Below are positions 13,680-25,800 of a stretch of 64,000 bases of DNA, piece by piece. Each line of letters opens with the position of its first letter. Within the stretch, counting starts at the first letter, position 1. A program made the translations under genes and the position numbers. The stretch is from Apostichopus japonicus (taxonomy: Eukaryota; Echinodermata; Holothuroidea; Aspidochirotida; Stichopodidae): NCBI RefSeq assembly GCF_037975245.1, contig NC_092569.1:34882668-34946667 (forward strand). The letters run 5' to 3'. The notes below the pieces were generated by a model that was not told the DNA's origin, did no database searches, and was given only the letters and a program-made list of their open reading frames with translations.

Positions 13680-14200
13680 ACATTTCTATTTCTTACCAAG
13701 TTGTATCGTCCAGAATAAAGGATACAAAAGTATTGATGTGGTTAATGATTGCTACAGTAAAAATTACATGGTACATGAAGCTGGTAACAAAAATTTACGA
13801 TATTAATATAAAACTAATCAAACATCGCGATAACTAGTAACGGCATTATAATTAGTTTGATACTCCGAGCTTAGAGGGTCTATTAACAAATTATGTATGT
13901 ATAGTTTTAATTAAATGTCACTCAATTTGTCAAAAAACAAGTCTTTGGATTGCTTAACAAATTGGGGTTTATTATCATTTTTTCAGAAACTCAGGCGATG
14001 TTAAGAATACATTTGGCAAACATTTCTTTTTAAACCGAGTTTTATCGTCAGAGTAAAGGATTAATTACAATGATAAAGGCGGTTAATTATTGCTACGGTA
14101 AATATTCCATAGTTTATGAAGCTGGTAACAAAGATTTCCATCTTCATGAAAACAAGTAATCAAATATCACGAAAACTAAAACGGCATTAGGCCTACTTAG
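13680..14200. repeat. Diverged tandem duplication, period about 350 bp
   Basis: About 180 bp at 13680-13857 recurs at about 14010-14190. Shared blocks in the same order include GATTGCTAC/TTATTGCTAC, ATGAAGCTGGTAACAAA, TAATCAAA(C/T)ATC and ACGGCATTA. The copies have drifted considerably. No coding content is seen. Confidence 0.65.
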
Positions 14201-15269
14201 AGATTAGACCGGCTATTATGAAGATTAATATACCAAGGTTACAATACTGGTTGTGGGGAGGCTGACAAATATTTGGAAGCTTAGAGCAGATAAAGGCAAA
14301 ATAATGAGTGTTCTTCTTCAATCATGGGTTATGGGATCAAGTGGATTATGTCTTTCTTTTCCGTAATGGATTAATTTAGGCAGAATTTCAACAATAACAA
14401 CAATTCCAAAACCCTGATAACTCGAAGAAAAACATGTTTTGTGTTTTTAATATCATGTAAATAGTACCTTCAGATGACATTCAGAAATTGCTAATGTATT
14501 TTAAACATGATATAATTTGAGGTTAGAAGCTTCTTACGTTTAATCTTGCATCTGAGTAAATTGAACTAATGTATTAGACACTACAGTCTTGTAATTGTTA
14601 TTGATGAACTTCGGTTAAGTCCTGTTTAAGGTTCTTGGTAATAACAACAAAGCTGGGCTAATAATTTAATTATGCAAGTTACGAACAAGCGATCAAAAAT
14701 GATAATGTTATGTAACAGTTACAGACCAAAGTGTTCTAGCGGTGAGGGGTGGTGGGGGGGGGGGTGAAAACCATTAATGAAATGATAGAGATTTGTGACA
14801 TTGACCATCAAATTACATTCGTTACTCATTTTTTTTTAATAATGTAATTATCAATAGTGTAGCAATCATTACTCAATGTAATTACTCAGTTAGATGACGT
14901 TATTAATTTATGACTTCAATGAACAGATCAATGCCCAGTGTCTATAGAACAATCGGATCATTTGCTTAATTGGTTTAAATTGTCTCCAATTATCTCTACA
15001 ACTGACTATTGACTCAATTTGGAAATCTCTATGGAAAACGTTTATTCATTGAAACCAACGGCAGCAATCAATAATTTCCCTAGATATTTAGATGGTGATA
15101 TGTGTTACTTCATCAATGTTTGCTTATAGCTTAGGTGCATGCTTGCAGTTACAACGATCGGCAATAACAAGTCCGCCATCAACAGATACATAAACAAAAA
15201 GTCGGTACTCCACAACAGAACACACCGGCGAAGATTAAGAAATAGGTCATGTTGTCACTAATATATAAT

Positions 15270-15950
15270 TATAATTGTGCAGCGGAATACTATATGAACA
15301 ATACTTCCTTATTTATTGTACTACGGCACATCCTGTTTGGGGAATGGAGTATTCTCACATCTGATTTTATAACAATGTCAGCTGTTTCATTGGACGAGGA
15401 ATATGTATGAACTGTAATATTTACATCCATACTGTTTATCTTATATAAGTGATATTGAAACTTACGAACTGTATTGACAAATTAAAAGGTACATCGTATC
15501 ATATTTTGCTTTGGCCTAAACCTCTTTTATATTGAACGGCTTAGCTGTAGACGGTTCAAGCGCTTCATGTTACCCTTGCCCGCAGTTCTCAGGTGGTAAT
15601 GAGGGTTGGTTCCTAACAGTTTTAGCCAACGGATGGCATCGAAAATTGGCAAAATAATAAACAGCAATGATGTATTATATTGGGATAGGCTACTTGATAT
15701 TACAGCAAGGTGTGATCTGCTTCTCAGAAGGTATCCCTCTTTAGCTATAGTCCTCCTTAGCATAAAAAGAGATTTCTCTAAACAAGTTAACTTTGAGTCA
15801 GTAATTGATACTTCTAGTCAAAGTTCCGTGAGTCGTATGGTAATGGATTGTCGTCTTATTAAGAGATCACTGAGAAATCAGATAAATGTGAATACCTACC
15901 CACGAGTATTACTATTTTTCTTTTATAAACGTTTCATATCGTCTTAAAGT
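15270..15950. repeat. Diverged third copy of the gene A/B upstream flank
   Basis: Two blocks match the flank of gene A in order. One is near 15285-15400 (matching 9216-9330, with TATATGAACAATACTTCCTT and CACATCCTGTTTG). The other is near 15600-15920 (matching 9600-10060, with TGACATT/TGATACTT, CAAAGTTCCGTGAGTCG and CTGAGA..ATCAGATAAATG). No FREP exon accompanies it, so it is either a dispersed repeat or the remains of an older duplication. Confidence 0.55.
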
Positions 15951-16544
15951 TCATATCGTTAATATATCGTAGTATAGCGGTTGAATTGGACGTTTTCCGT
16001 CGTATTTATTTCAGGTTGGATGTAGTTTTGCTGGGAACAGGCAGCGTTTATGAAACTTAACAGTTCGTCTAGTTAGAATTTTTACTATGACCAATCTCAA
16101 TGCGAAATAATTGTGTAAAACGGTCTTAGTTTGGCAGTGAGTTCACGAGCTTTTGTCTGGATCGGCTGTTGATATCAATTTGTGTAGTCTCTTCCACCAG
16201 TTTCAACATAGATAGGCCTTAAAAGGAGCGTTCGACATTCGTCACGTTTATGATTATGGGACAACTTGAGCAAATCTGGCTAGGCCTGTGAGCAATTTTA
16301 TGTTGTCTAGGCCAGCAACGGTTGGGTAGAATAGGGTTCGCTAACACAACAATATCAAGAATACCAGTCAGAATACCAATACACTTAAGATGGCAAAACA
16401 TCTCCTTAATTATTTCTTAAGGCAGTTTGCTTTCTGGCTATCAGTCATAATTCACAAAGTAAAGAACAATTTCAGGAGTTTTGAGACAAGTTTGCTGTTG
16501 TTGCCGCTAAGATTTTTGGAAGATGCTCTTACAACCTCAGATTT

Positions 16545-16625
16545 TCATTGGGTAAAAGATCTTTTTAGGCAGTGTAATGGAGTAAAAGATCGCTTTAGGC
16601 AGTCTCATGGAGTAAATTACTCTTC
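16545..16625 (+). repeat. Short tandem repeat, period 30-35 bp
   Basis: A unit of the form GG(G/A)GTAAAAGATC..TTTAGGCAGT is present twice, followed by a partial third start (GGAGTAAATTAC). Function unknown. Confidence 0.5.
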
Positions 16626-17827
16626 CCGGTGACTTGGCGTTTTTCTTCTACTGCCTCCTTTCCTCCTTTTTCTCTCTTTCTTTTTCCTTCCTTCCTCTCC
16701 TTCCCCGCTTCCTCGCGCCCAACGCCCCCTGGATACGCGCCTGGTAGCAGCGATAATTTTTTCGCGCATCAATCTGCAGCTAAAAGACAAGATAAATAAC
16801 GGGGCAAGTGTACGAAGTCGCGCTAATCGAGTAGCGGTTAAAAGTAGCAGTAAGGTACTGTATAGGCTTACGACTCGCGCACACCTTGCTACAGTGTATT
16901 GTATATACCTAGTAATATAAGAGCCATAATGTAACAGAGGCCAAGCTATCTTAGTAGGTGTTTTTACAGACGTTTTATTTCAATTGTTTAAGACTTAAAG
17001 TAGGCTTAGCTGCTTATTTATGATTATGCGACAAGTTTTACTTTGTTCAACACATACTTTTGGTGCAAAATTTCATACTGCAAAGAAACATGACTTTCCA
17101 ATTCGCAATTACGTAGCACCATGTATCTGCCTAACTGCCAAACATTTGTTCATAGAAAGTATTGATGTTGCAGATCTGTACTTTGGAGACTCGAACAACA
17201 ATCATAGACCTACTGGTAAGTGAAATTTGGCGAATAGAGTTTTAGTCACGGTCGCCAAATAGCGAGGCCTGAAAACCTTCAAAACATAAATTCCCATGGT
17301 AGAAATCATGGATACTTTTCATACATGGTATATGGATTGCCATATTGAGTACAAGAAACCTATTGCTTGTGAGGTCAAATCTTTTATAGGTAACCAGAGC
17401 TCTAACTCTGAAAAACCTTTTACATGATATCTAACGATGGAAATCGTGGATACCTCTAATACTTTGTGTGTGGATTCATAGCATTGATTAAAATTCCCCT
17501 ATTGTTTATGGTGGAGGTGTATATAGCCACACACAGTAGACTGACCTGTGTTTATCATGCAATAGTCTTATTGTAAAAGCTAGTTCTGGTTATACTAACA
17601 ATCAGAAGTCTAGTGCATTGAAGTCATCGAAACCTCAATGCATTTTGCATTCTGGTTTTTAATGTGACAGACCTGTCAGCAGTAAAGAAGAAATTCAGGA
17701 TTTGATAGATCATTGTCTATTTAAAATGTTTAATTGGGTTGCTTTTTGAAGTAAAAATGTTATTTTGTCATTTTGTTTTTAATTACGTCAGTATTTAACT
17801 ATTAAGTTTTGGTTATAATAGGGGGCA

Positions 17828-17947
17828 GCGGAGCTGACAAAGGAAGCAGAAGATGAAGCAGGGAAAGCTCAATAGGCTTTAAAACAAGCCAAAGATACAG
17901 AAAAGAGACGAGTGGCCGAGGAAGCTGAAAAAGCGACAAAAGAGTGA
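17828..17947 (+). pseudogene. Ala/Glu/Lys-rich coiled-coil fragment with an in-frame stop
   Basis: After an acceptor-like ATAATAG, the frame AELTKEAEDEAGKAQ, stop, ALKQAKDTEKRRVAEEAEK runs to a second stop. The composition is that of a long charged helix and differs sharply from the surrounding AT-rich DNA. The internal TAG breaks it. I do not recognise the parent gene. It could be a processed fragment or a decayed exon. Confidence 0.35.
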
Positions 17948-19179
17948 TACCCTCTAATTTGTTCCCATTTTATCAAACCAAATGTGATCAAAGAAGAGAA
18001 ATTAATTAGCTTATAATTAGTTTTTGAATATTATATATTTTATTTGTTGCCAAATGTAAAATTGGCCATGACCCCCCCCCCCCCAGATAGAAGAAGCAAT
18101 GGATGGAATTATACTTTTGCTGTTAATTCATGATAAGGCTAAGCACAATGTTGTCGGTAGATGGGGAGAGTAGGAGGTGGGTTGAAGAGGTTATGGGAGA
18201 GAGTGGGGTAATGGGTAAAGAAATAAAGTAAAATATATAGAAGAAGATAAATATAACTTCACAAATTATCCTTTTGAAACTAAACCCATCCAGTGGTCTG
18301 GAGAATTGACACACCTTCTTATACTGTAAATGTAGGTATGTACAATATTGTGTTCAAATATGTGTGAGAAACTGAAAAAAAGAGCTTCAAGTTTTGTTTT
18401 CTTACCTCATAATGAAAAGTTATCTCATATTTGAAATATTGTTGCAGAATGTTACAATAATATTCTTGTTATCACTCTATGGTCATCTACTTCACAATAT
18501 TACAAACAGAATAAAAGTCAAAATGTTCGTTACAGAATAAATATTAGGGTTAAACAACTATTTTCTTCCACATGTTTGTTATTGAATTGAGTGGTTTTGA
18601 CGTGACTGTATTGTGCAGTCCACATGTGCATTAGGTGAGTATTTCAAGCATTACATTATATTATGTGTGGTTTCTTAATTCGGTTTCTTTCCACTGTTAG
18701 ATAAGGTACTCAATGACGTAATAGGATTTTGTACTTCCTACATTATTAATTTTTCACAAAAAAATTAAACATCTCCAAAATTTAGCGATAGTACATCTTT
18801 TTTCAACATTGCGTTATTTTAAGTTGACTATGTACATGAGATTAACAACACTACGTGCAACCACAGAATACTTTGTCTTTTCAGTTGACATGGCCGGTAT
18901 TAGACGATTTATTTAGGGATATTGTAATATATATATATTTATAAATGTTACCCTATGTTTTGTGAGTAGTTCGACGGCAACCCTGATAATGACTTCATAT
19001 AAACATATAAGTATTTGAAATGTGTGTTTATATGTCCTAGAAACCAAGAATCGTCAAGAAACAACTTGCAAATGTCCATTTCCAACCAACTATTATTACT
19101 TGTGGGGGGGGGGGGGGTTGGGAGGGTGAGGGTTGATCTACGAGGGATGCAACAAATTAAGGAAAATGCACAAGTTTAC

Positions 19180-19185
19180 TTTATT
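19180..19185 (-). terminator. Candidate polyadenylation signal of gene B
   Basis: AATAAA on the minus strand, about 265 bp past the stop codon. Neighbouring T-rich DNA gives other near matches, so the choice is tentative. Confidence 0.35.
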
Positions 19186-19450
19186 TTATTTTTTATTCTT
19201 TTGTGAGACTCAACTATCAAACAACAGTAAGCGGGTAATATTAATAATTTGACATAAATTTCAATTAATATCTTCTCATTCCCTTAGAAAATTAATTAAT
19301 AATTAATTGTAATTTATGTTGCATTTTCTTATTCTTTCTTGTCTATGGCACGTCCAGCTGTCCGATGATCAAAGATATGTGTCGATTTTTTCTTACTTTC
19401 TAAGTAAAACCTGCTATTTTGGGTGATGTGTTATTTAAACAGTGTTTTGT

Positions 19451-19809
19451 CTACACAGGCCGTATTTTCATATCTGTGTATTGAAGGTTGCATCCATAAC
19501 TGTTCAAACTAGAACTATACCAGAACATGTGCGTTCCTCGAGTAGAGCCGTCGTAGTCTCCATTGAGGTGAGAATAAGCGCAGTAAGCGCAGTTGTCGCT
19601 GCCATCGGGAAACAATTCACAATAGTAACTATGACTGGGACAGTCAGAACGACAGTAAGAAGCAGAATAATCATCCCTACAGCGATAATATTCATAAAAC
19701 CACCATGCTCCTCTGTGTCTCTCAGCACAGTCGTAGCTGCTCCATCCATCGTTGTCCCGGTCTTTTGTACTGAACGGTTTATTGTTGCTACCAGACAAAC
19801 TATCATAAC
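19451..19809 (-). CDS. Gene B exon 8: FReD C-terminal part and stop
   Basis: Acceptor TTGTTGCAG, phase 1 in. It encodes FSTKDRDND (calcium loop), GAWWF, then about 41 residues holding six Cys and nine Tyr where most FReDs have about five, then SHLNGDY and the closing MKIRPV. The domain is otherwise standard and open to the TAG stop. Within the insertion, ACTGCGCTT is tandemly repeated in the DNA. Confidence 0.9.
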
Positions 19810-22800
19810 CTGCAACAAACAAGAAAGAGTAAATAAATCGGTCATTTTATATACTTTGAACGAATCCAATATCGGATGCTAGATAGAGGGCAGTGCGTTT
19901 TTGTCCTACCAACATGAAAACGTCAGTTCCCCGAATGTTGTGTATTTTGTTTTCAATATTTACGATACATAAGGTGGTATTTTGTCTTTGCAAGGGAGTT
20001 TTTATATATTTTTGTTGTTGTTCCGTTTGAAATACAGCACCACAACAGGAGTAGAATACAGATGGGGAAACCACTTTAACCAAATACTAGGTTTGGGTTA
20101 CAAGAGTCGCTAATATCGCTCTTTATTTATATTTATTCATCCGCAAGTATTTACAATACTATTCATTCATTTCACTATTTGATTGTTATTTCTAAGTTCA
20201 CAACTGATTAGTTTCCTACTCTGTCAAAACTGTAGTTATAAATTTCTTGTTTGTTGAATAATATCACCCTGTTCTACTGTTTACAGGGTATGCAGGGTGT
20301 TATAGTCATCGATTGGTCAATTCTTTAACCTATATCTATAACACTGTGTAAGTTTTGTATCTTTCAACCTGAGCTCACACGTTGGACTATAAACGTAGAT
20401 TGAAATTACACTATATACAAATCATGAAATCAATACTTTTAAGTGAAGAATAGAACCGACATTGTATAAACGGAATTTACTATTAATGTAGTAGCTAATA
20501 TTTGAGGTTTCGACAAAGTAACCAAAATTCGATGTATTACACTTATGAAAATCTTGAATGATATTGATTATCGTCTTTTTATTATTTAGTTCTTATCGAC
20601 ATGTACTTCTAGTCTCGTACGTATAACTTCTTTGAACAGACTGATTGATTGATTAAAATTTATCGAATCTATACAGACGAATATTTCAAATAAATCATTT
20701 TTGATTCCTCTATTTCAATGTTCTATGCATGATAAACCCTAGATGACTTTACACATAACATGATTAAATTTCAATAGCGCCTCAAAGTTTTCACATATGA
20801 GAATCATCGAAAATACTTACCACTTAAAGTCACACTATACAGTAACGAGAAGGCACACGTGGCATGCTTCCAGGTACTACTAAAATGATATTAACCCCCT
20901 TTGTAAGTTTGAAATGATGCGAGCTTGGTAGACAACAGCGAGCGGCAAGGCAACAGACATTTACGATAATTTTCAGAATACTCGTTTAGGTTGGGATGAT
21001 AGTGATGTTGAGATTTACTTTCTCTGTGTCAGAAATACATGGACACTGGCTACTATTATAATATCTACTGCCATAGTTTTATATATTGTTAGGTGCTTGT
21101 TACGTGCAAACACGGCCAAGAGACTTGTGTTGCCAATGAAAAGCGGATCTTATCGTCTGCTTCTCATGTCTGTACACATTGTATACAGTCCTTAAACCTA
21201 CGTGAGTTCCAGCTGTACTTCAAACGCGTGAAAGAAAATAGCAATGTTTGGAATTTAAAATTGCTGTGAACCTTGAACTTATATATCATTTAGCCAGGAA
21301 TGCGGTAGCTATGAGATCAGGACATTAGTTGTTAGTTGCCTCTCCTAATTCACGTAATCGGTCCAGATTTATGTTTGCGTCAATGATTAGAACCATCAAT
21401 TACTCACCTGTATTTCCCCTGTGTGATCCAACTGATAGTCGATACTTGTCTGCTTCGTTATTAATCCTAAAAGTCGAATAGACGGCGTATTTTGATGATG
21501 AGCCGGAGTCCCTTAGATCAATACGAAGCTGGTAAGTTTTCTGGTTGGTCATAGAGTGGATATATTTATTACCTAGCCAGTGGTCATGATTGTTATTACC
21601 GAAACCGTTCTTGTAGTCCGACAAACCACGATAAAAGTCAACGTAGGCACTCGATCGTCGCTGGAAAACCTATGAAATAAGAAAAAGTGAATCCAGCTTT
21701 ATAATCTAGTTATCCGCAAGAGCATAACATTCAACGCCGTTAGATAGTTAACAAAGATATGGATACTGTGAAAGTGAGATAATTTGCAATAGTGTTTTGT
21801 TTCTTGATTTTGGTTCTTCCTTAAATGGTCAAGTTCATCTCCACGAGATCTGCAGTGCATCATTTTGAGTAAAGTAAAGTATACTGTTAGGAAGTTAAGA
21901 ATTTAAATCCTAAAATGTTCGTGTAACTCACCGTCCATCCTCCTCCGTTACTTCCCATCTCACAGTAAACCTGAATGCCGCTTGGCCAACCATCAGGGTA
22001 AATGGTGTAAACACCATCACTGCGTGTACCGGAAACATAAAGCTCGTGGCAATCTTTTGGGAGGCTTGTGCACGTCACTCCGTCCCCTTGGTAGTTTGTA
22101 TTGCAGTAACATTTACGGACACCACTCTTCGTAGCACAGGTTGCGTGACTACCACACTGGTAACTCTCATCTACAAGCCGGTTGTTCCTACAAGTTGATT
22201 TCCGTGTACATCTTGAATTGATGTAAAAGTGGCCCTCCTAATTTAAGATATACAGCAAAAAGAAAAAATTACAACTAAAATGAATTATGAATTTGCGGTT
22301 GTCACAGTGAAATGTACAGGATTTCAACGGTAGGTGGCCAATGATAAATCCTCTCGAATGATCTAGGAATAGGTATGACCTTTATGAAAGTTTTATAAAG
22401 TGTTTGAAGCCAACTCCGATGTAGGGAGCGAAGAGATCCGCCTTTATAAAAAGTGTCTGCAAATATTGCATTCAACGGCTTATTGCGACTATATATTAGG
22501 CCTACAAATAATTCTAACCGCAAGACTGTGAAAAAAGTATCTATGGATGTTTGTGTCAGGCGTATGAGTGGATGCACACTTGTAGGGAGTGGCCTCGTGA
22601 TTCCTGACTAAACGTAATACTTCCCTCGACTGACAGTTTTGACTTATCTGGAGACCCCCCCCCAAAAAAAAAATGGGTAAACGGCCCCTCCCCAACCAGG
22701 ATGCACGCCACTCGATTATCTGTAAATGTAATGTTTTTATTGACAAGTGGTCTTTGAAGCCAACTCCGATGTAGGGGTCCACGGGGTTTGCCATGAAAAG

Positions 22801-25800
22801 GTAGCATGTTGCATTTTTGTCAAATGTTGCATTAAAACGGCCTATCGCGACTATACATTAGGCCAACAATTGGTTCTCACCATAAAACTATCGTTAGTAG
22901 TATCCGTGCATTTTTGTGTAAGGTTTATAAGGGAATGACATCTGAAGGAGTAGTCTTGTGCTTCCTGACTAAATGTAAGTAAAATATTTGCTTCTTATTA
23001 TGTGGAAAAAATCATTAAGAGCAAGCACTTAAAATGAAAGAACCGTACTGACCATTAGTACACCTCCTTTGTCAGCAACGAAGCAGTTGCATTGGTTGAG
23101 AGGGATGCATTGTTCTTGCTGTCTCAGATAATCACCGACACAAACACATTGCTCTGATTTTGTGCGAGAGGTAGCTGAGATGCAAGTATCAGGGTCGTCA
23201 CAAGTCCTCTCACAGGTCTCATCGCTAAATATCTCATTGGCTGGACACCATTCAGGGATTGTTCCTAGAGAACAGGGAAGAAAAAGAAATGAAAATAATA
23301 GTAACCTGGTACAGTCACGACAAATATGACATGTGGCATAGAATAGTCTGTCTTCATTACTTAAATACGTAGTTGTCAGAAGGTTAAAGGAATGGAACAT
23401 ACACTCAGAAGCTGCTCGAATAAATGTAGAACATTTTAAATAGGTAGTAGCCGTTCCCTAGTCACATTAATATTAATATTTATTCTGATAACGAGATAAA
23501 ATACACCATCATTTGTTGTGCAGTTAGTCTGAAACCAGGTTGTCATGGCTTGTTTCTGTTTCCGAGTTCTCTCGGTGTAAGTATACTGCTTTCTGACAAC
23601 AATGATAATTAATAACAACATTAAATTTCTTTTCGTTGGTTGTTCTGATCAAACTGGGAGATGAACCTGGTATAATTGTAAACGTTCTGTTGTACTAACG
23701 TTAGGAACGGTTCCTAGTTCAGAGCCACGGTTGGTTTGAGTACGAAGCAGCCTTGTAGTGAGTGCGTAATCACACCGTTTGGCTAATGGAGGCATTTTGG
23801 AATTCTAGTATGGACACTGATGCAAAATTAAGTGTTTAAACTCGCACTAAAAGCTTTTACTTGCACTCATATCATATCATATTGTAATTGCCACGATATG
23901 TATTGTAGCGCCGTTGTACTAGCTGATATACTATATGTATACTCGTACTATAAATATTGTAGCAGTTTCTTCAAAACATATTTGACATGCCAAATTTACT
24001 TCCAAAAGATATCTTCGTTTTCAGAATAAACCTTTCATTTTCTGCACGTTTACGTTTGACATTTAATGAATGATCACGATTTTTTTTTTATTTTGTTCTG
24101 CTTTATATTTAATAATAATGTAAAAGACACTTACCATCTGATCTTTCGAATGTTCCCAAACTAGATATATAATAATCCCCCCATTCATCTGAAATACGAA
24201 ACTCATCGTATGTTACATGGTAAGTTTCTCCAGCAACGTTCTCAAAGTCCATTCGCAGTTGGTATCGCTTTTGACTTGTTAAGACGGCAATTTTGTCATT
24301 TCCGATCCAAAAGTCACTCCCTAGAAAGCCAAAGCCATTTCTAAAGTCTTTCCAACTTCTACTAAAATTTACAGAATCCGATCCTCGTCGCTGTAATACC
24401 TTCAAAGAATATCAAAGAAATTAAGCGTTAACTAGGACGTGATTGAATTATTATTATTTGTTCCCTACTGCAATGCGATTTGTTGCTCACAGCTATTACA
24501 CAGAAATACTTATACTTATATTTCTAACTTCAGTTTGTAGTTTGGGCTAGATGTTTGCAGTTCCCTTGGAAGAAGAACTACACTGTACCTAAGTACAATC
24601 TGGTACTTAAATTCAACAATATTAACAATAATTGATTCAAACTTTCGTTTCTAATAAAAAAGCGAGATTCTATTTGAAATAATGACTTTGTATTGCATCG
24701 CTATATATTGCTGCAATCAGAATCTGAAGGAAATTTGTACAAAACTATTTAAAGTTGAAAAGAAGACATCAAGTAATCAGCCATACCGTCCATCCACCAG
24801 TATCAAGATCATTATCACAGTAAGCCTCAAACGGTTCCGGATGGCCATCTGGTTTAATAAGATACACTCCAGATGTATTGTGGGTAGAGGAACATGCATT
24901 CGATACTTCTTTGCAATCTCTCGGATACGCAGGTTGTTGAAAAACAAAGTATGAAGAACCTGGATGGAAAGTAAGCAAAGTTATCATTTATTGTGACTGA
25001 AAAATCATTTTAGCTAACAAAAAAATCGCCTAAGATGCTTTATCTCAATTTTTTCTTTCCACCCAGGGGTTAAATGGGTACATGTGAGGTAACTTGTCAT
25101 TAGGCGCAATATATAGCTGCAGCTGTCTGGTTGGATTGTCTCTGGGCCAGGATATCATTGAACAGGGGTAATATAACGTCTGTAAAGCTCTTTGAAACCT
25201 ATCGCTGTTTAAAAGCGCTACATGAACCGAATGTTATTAATATTATTATTTTTACAATAAGACTTTTTAGTTAATTGTAAGCGAATTAAGGCAATACATC
25301 AGTTTAAATATCAACTATTACTCAACTACCATATAGTCGAAGATATCACGACTAACATCTAATGAGGTAATCATTATTGAATTCTCAGATGTAACTGTTT
25401 TGAATCATTATATGTGATTAGTTTTCAGCCTGCAATGGAAATTTGAATTTCTTTTTAACCAAGCTTCCGTAGTTATCAATCATATCCAAGTGAAATCAAA
25501 AGACTTACGAAAACAGGCAAATCCCTTTTGTTTAATGTACCTGAGAAAATATCGATGTGGGACGTAGGATAAAAAAAGATCGAAAGTATACTACTCAGTG
25601 GAAATCAACCTCGAAATAGATATTCGGAAATAGTAACACGATTGAAAAACAAAACGTCAAGAGCGACCATTACAAAGCTAACATTTCCAGCCACTCAAGT
25701 TGCCCAACTGAGGTGTTAACGTTTACAATACATAAGTGATATAACTTACAGAGGTTACTTCTTATTATAAGATAAATCATATGATATAAATAATACACCT

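Larger units (their letters stand above)
10591..19179. other. Intergenic spacer between gene B 3' end and gene A promoter
   Basis: No convincing gene. The spacer holds homopolymer G or C runs (near 12090, 14752 and 18070), an ATTATT-rich stretch near 12770-12810, a GC-richer open frame at 13226-13453 without a recognised domain, the tandem duplication at 13680-14200, a diverged copy of the gene A flank at 15270-15950, and a pyrimidine-rich stretch ending in a GGATACGCGCCTGG motif near 16640-16745 that looks like a transposon end. Confidence 0.5.

Noticed and set aside
17020-17223. Frame ending at a good donor (TACTG then GTAAGTG)
   Set aside because: A lone donor with no partner exon or recognisable domain is too weak to call an exon.
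19442-19882. 146-residue plus-strand frame and a second minus-strand frame over the gene B last exon
   Set aside because: Both are shadows of the FReD C-terminal exon, which has the domain motifs, acceptor and stop in the right frame.
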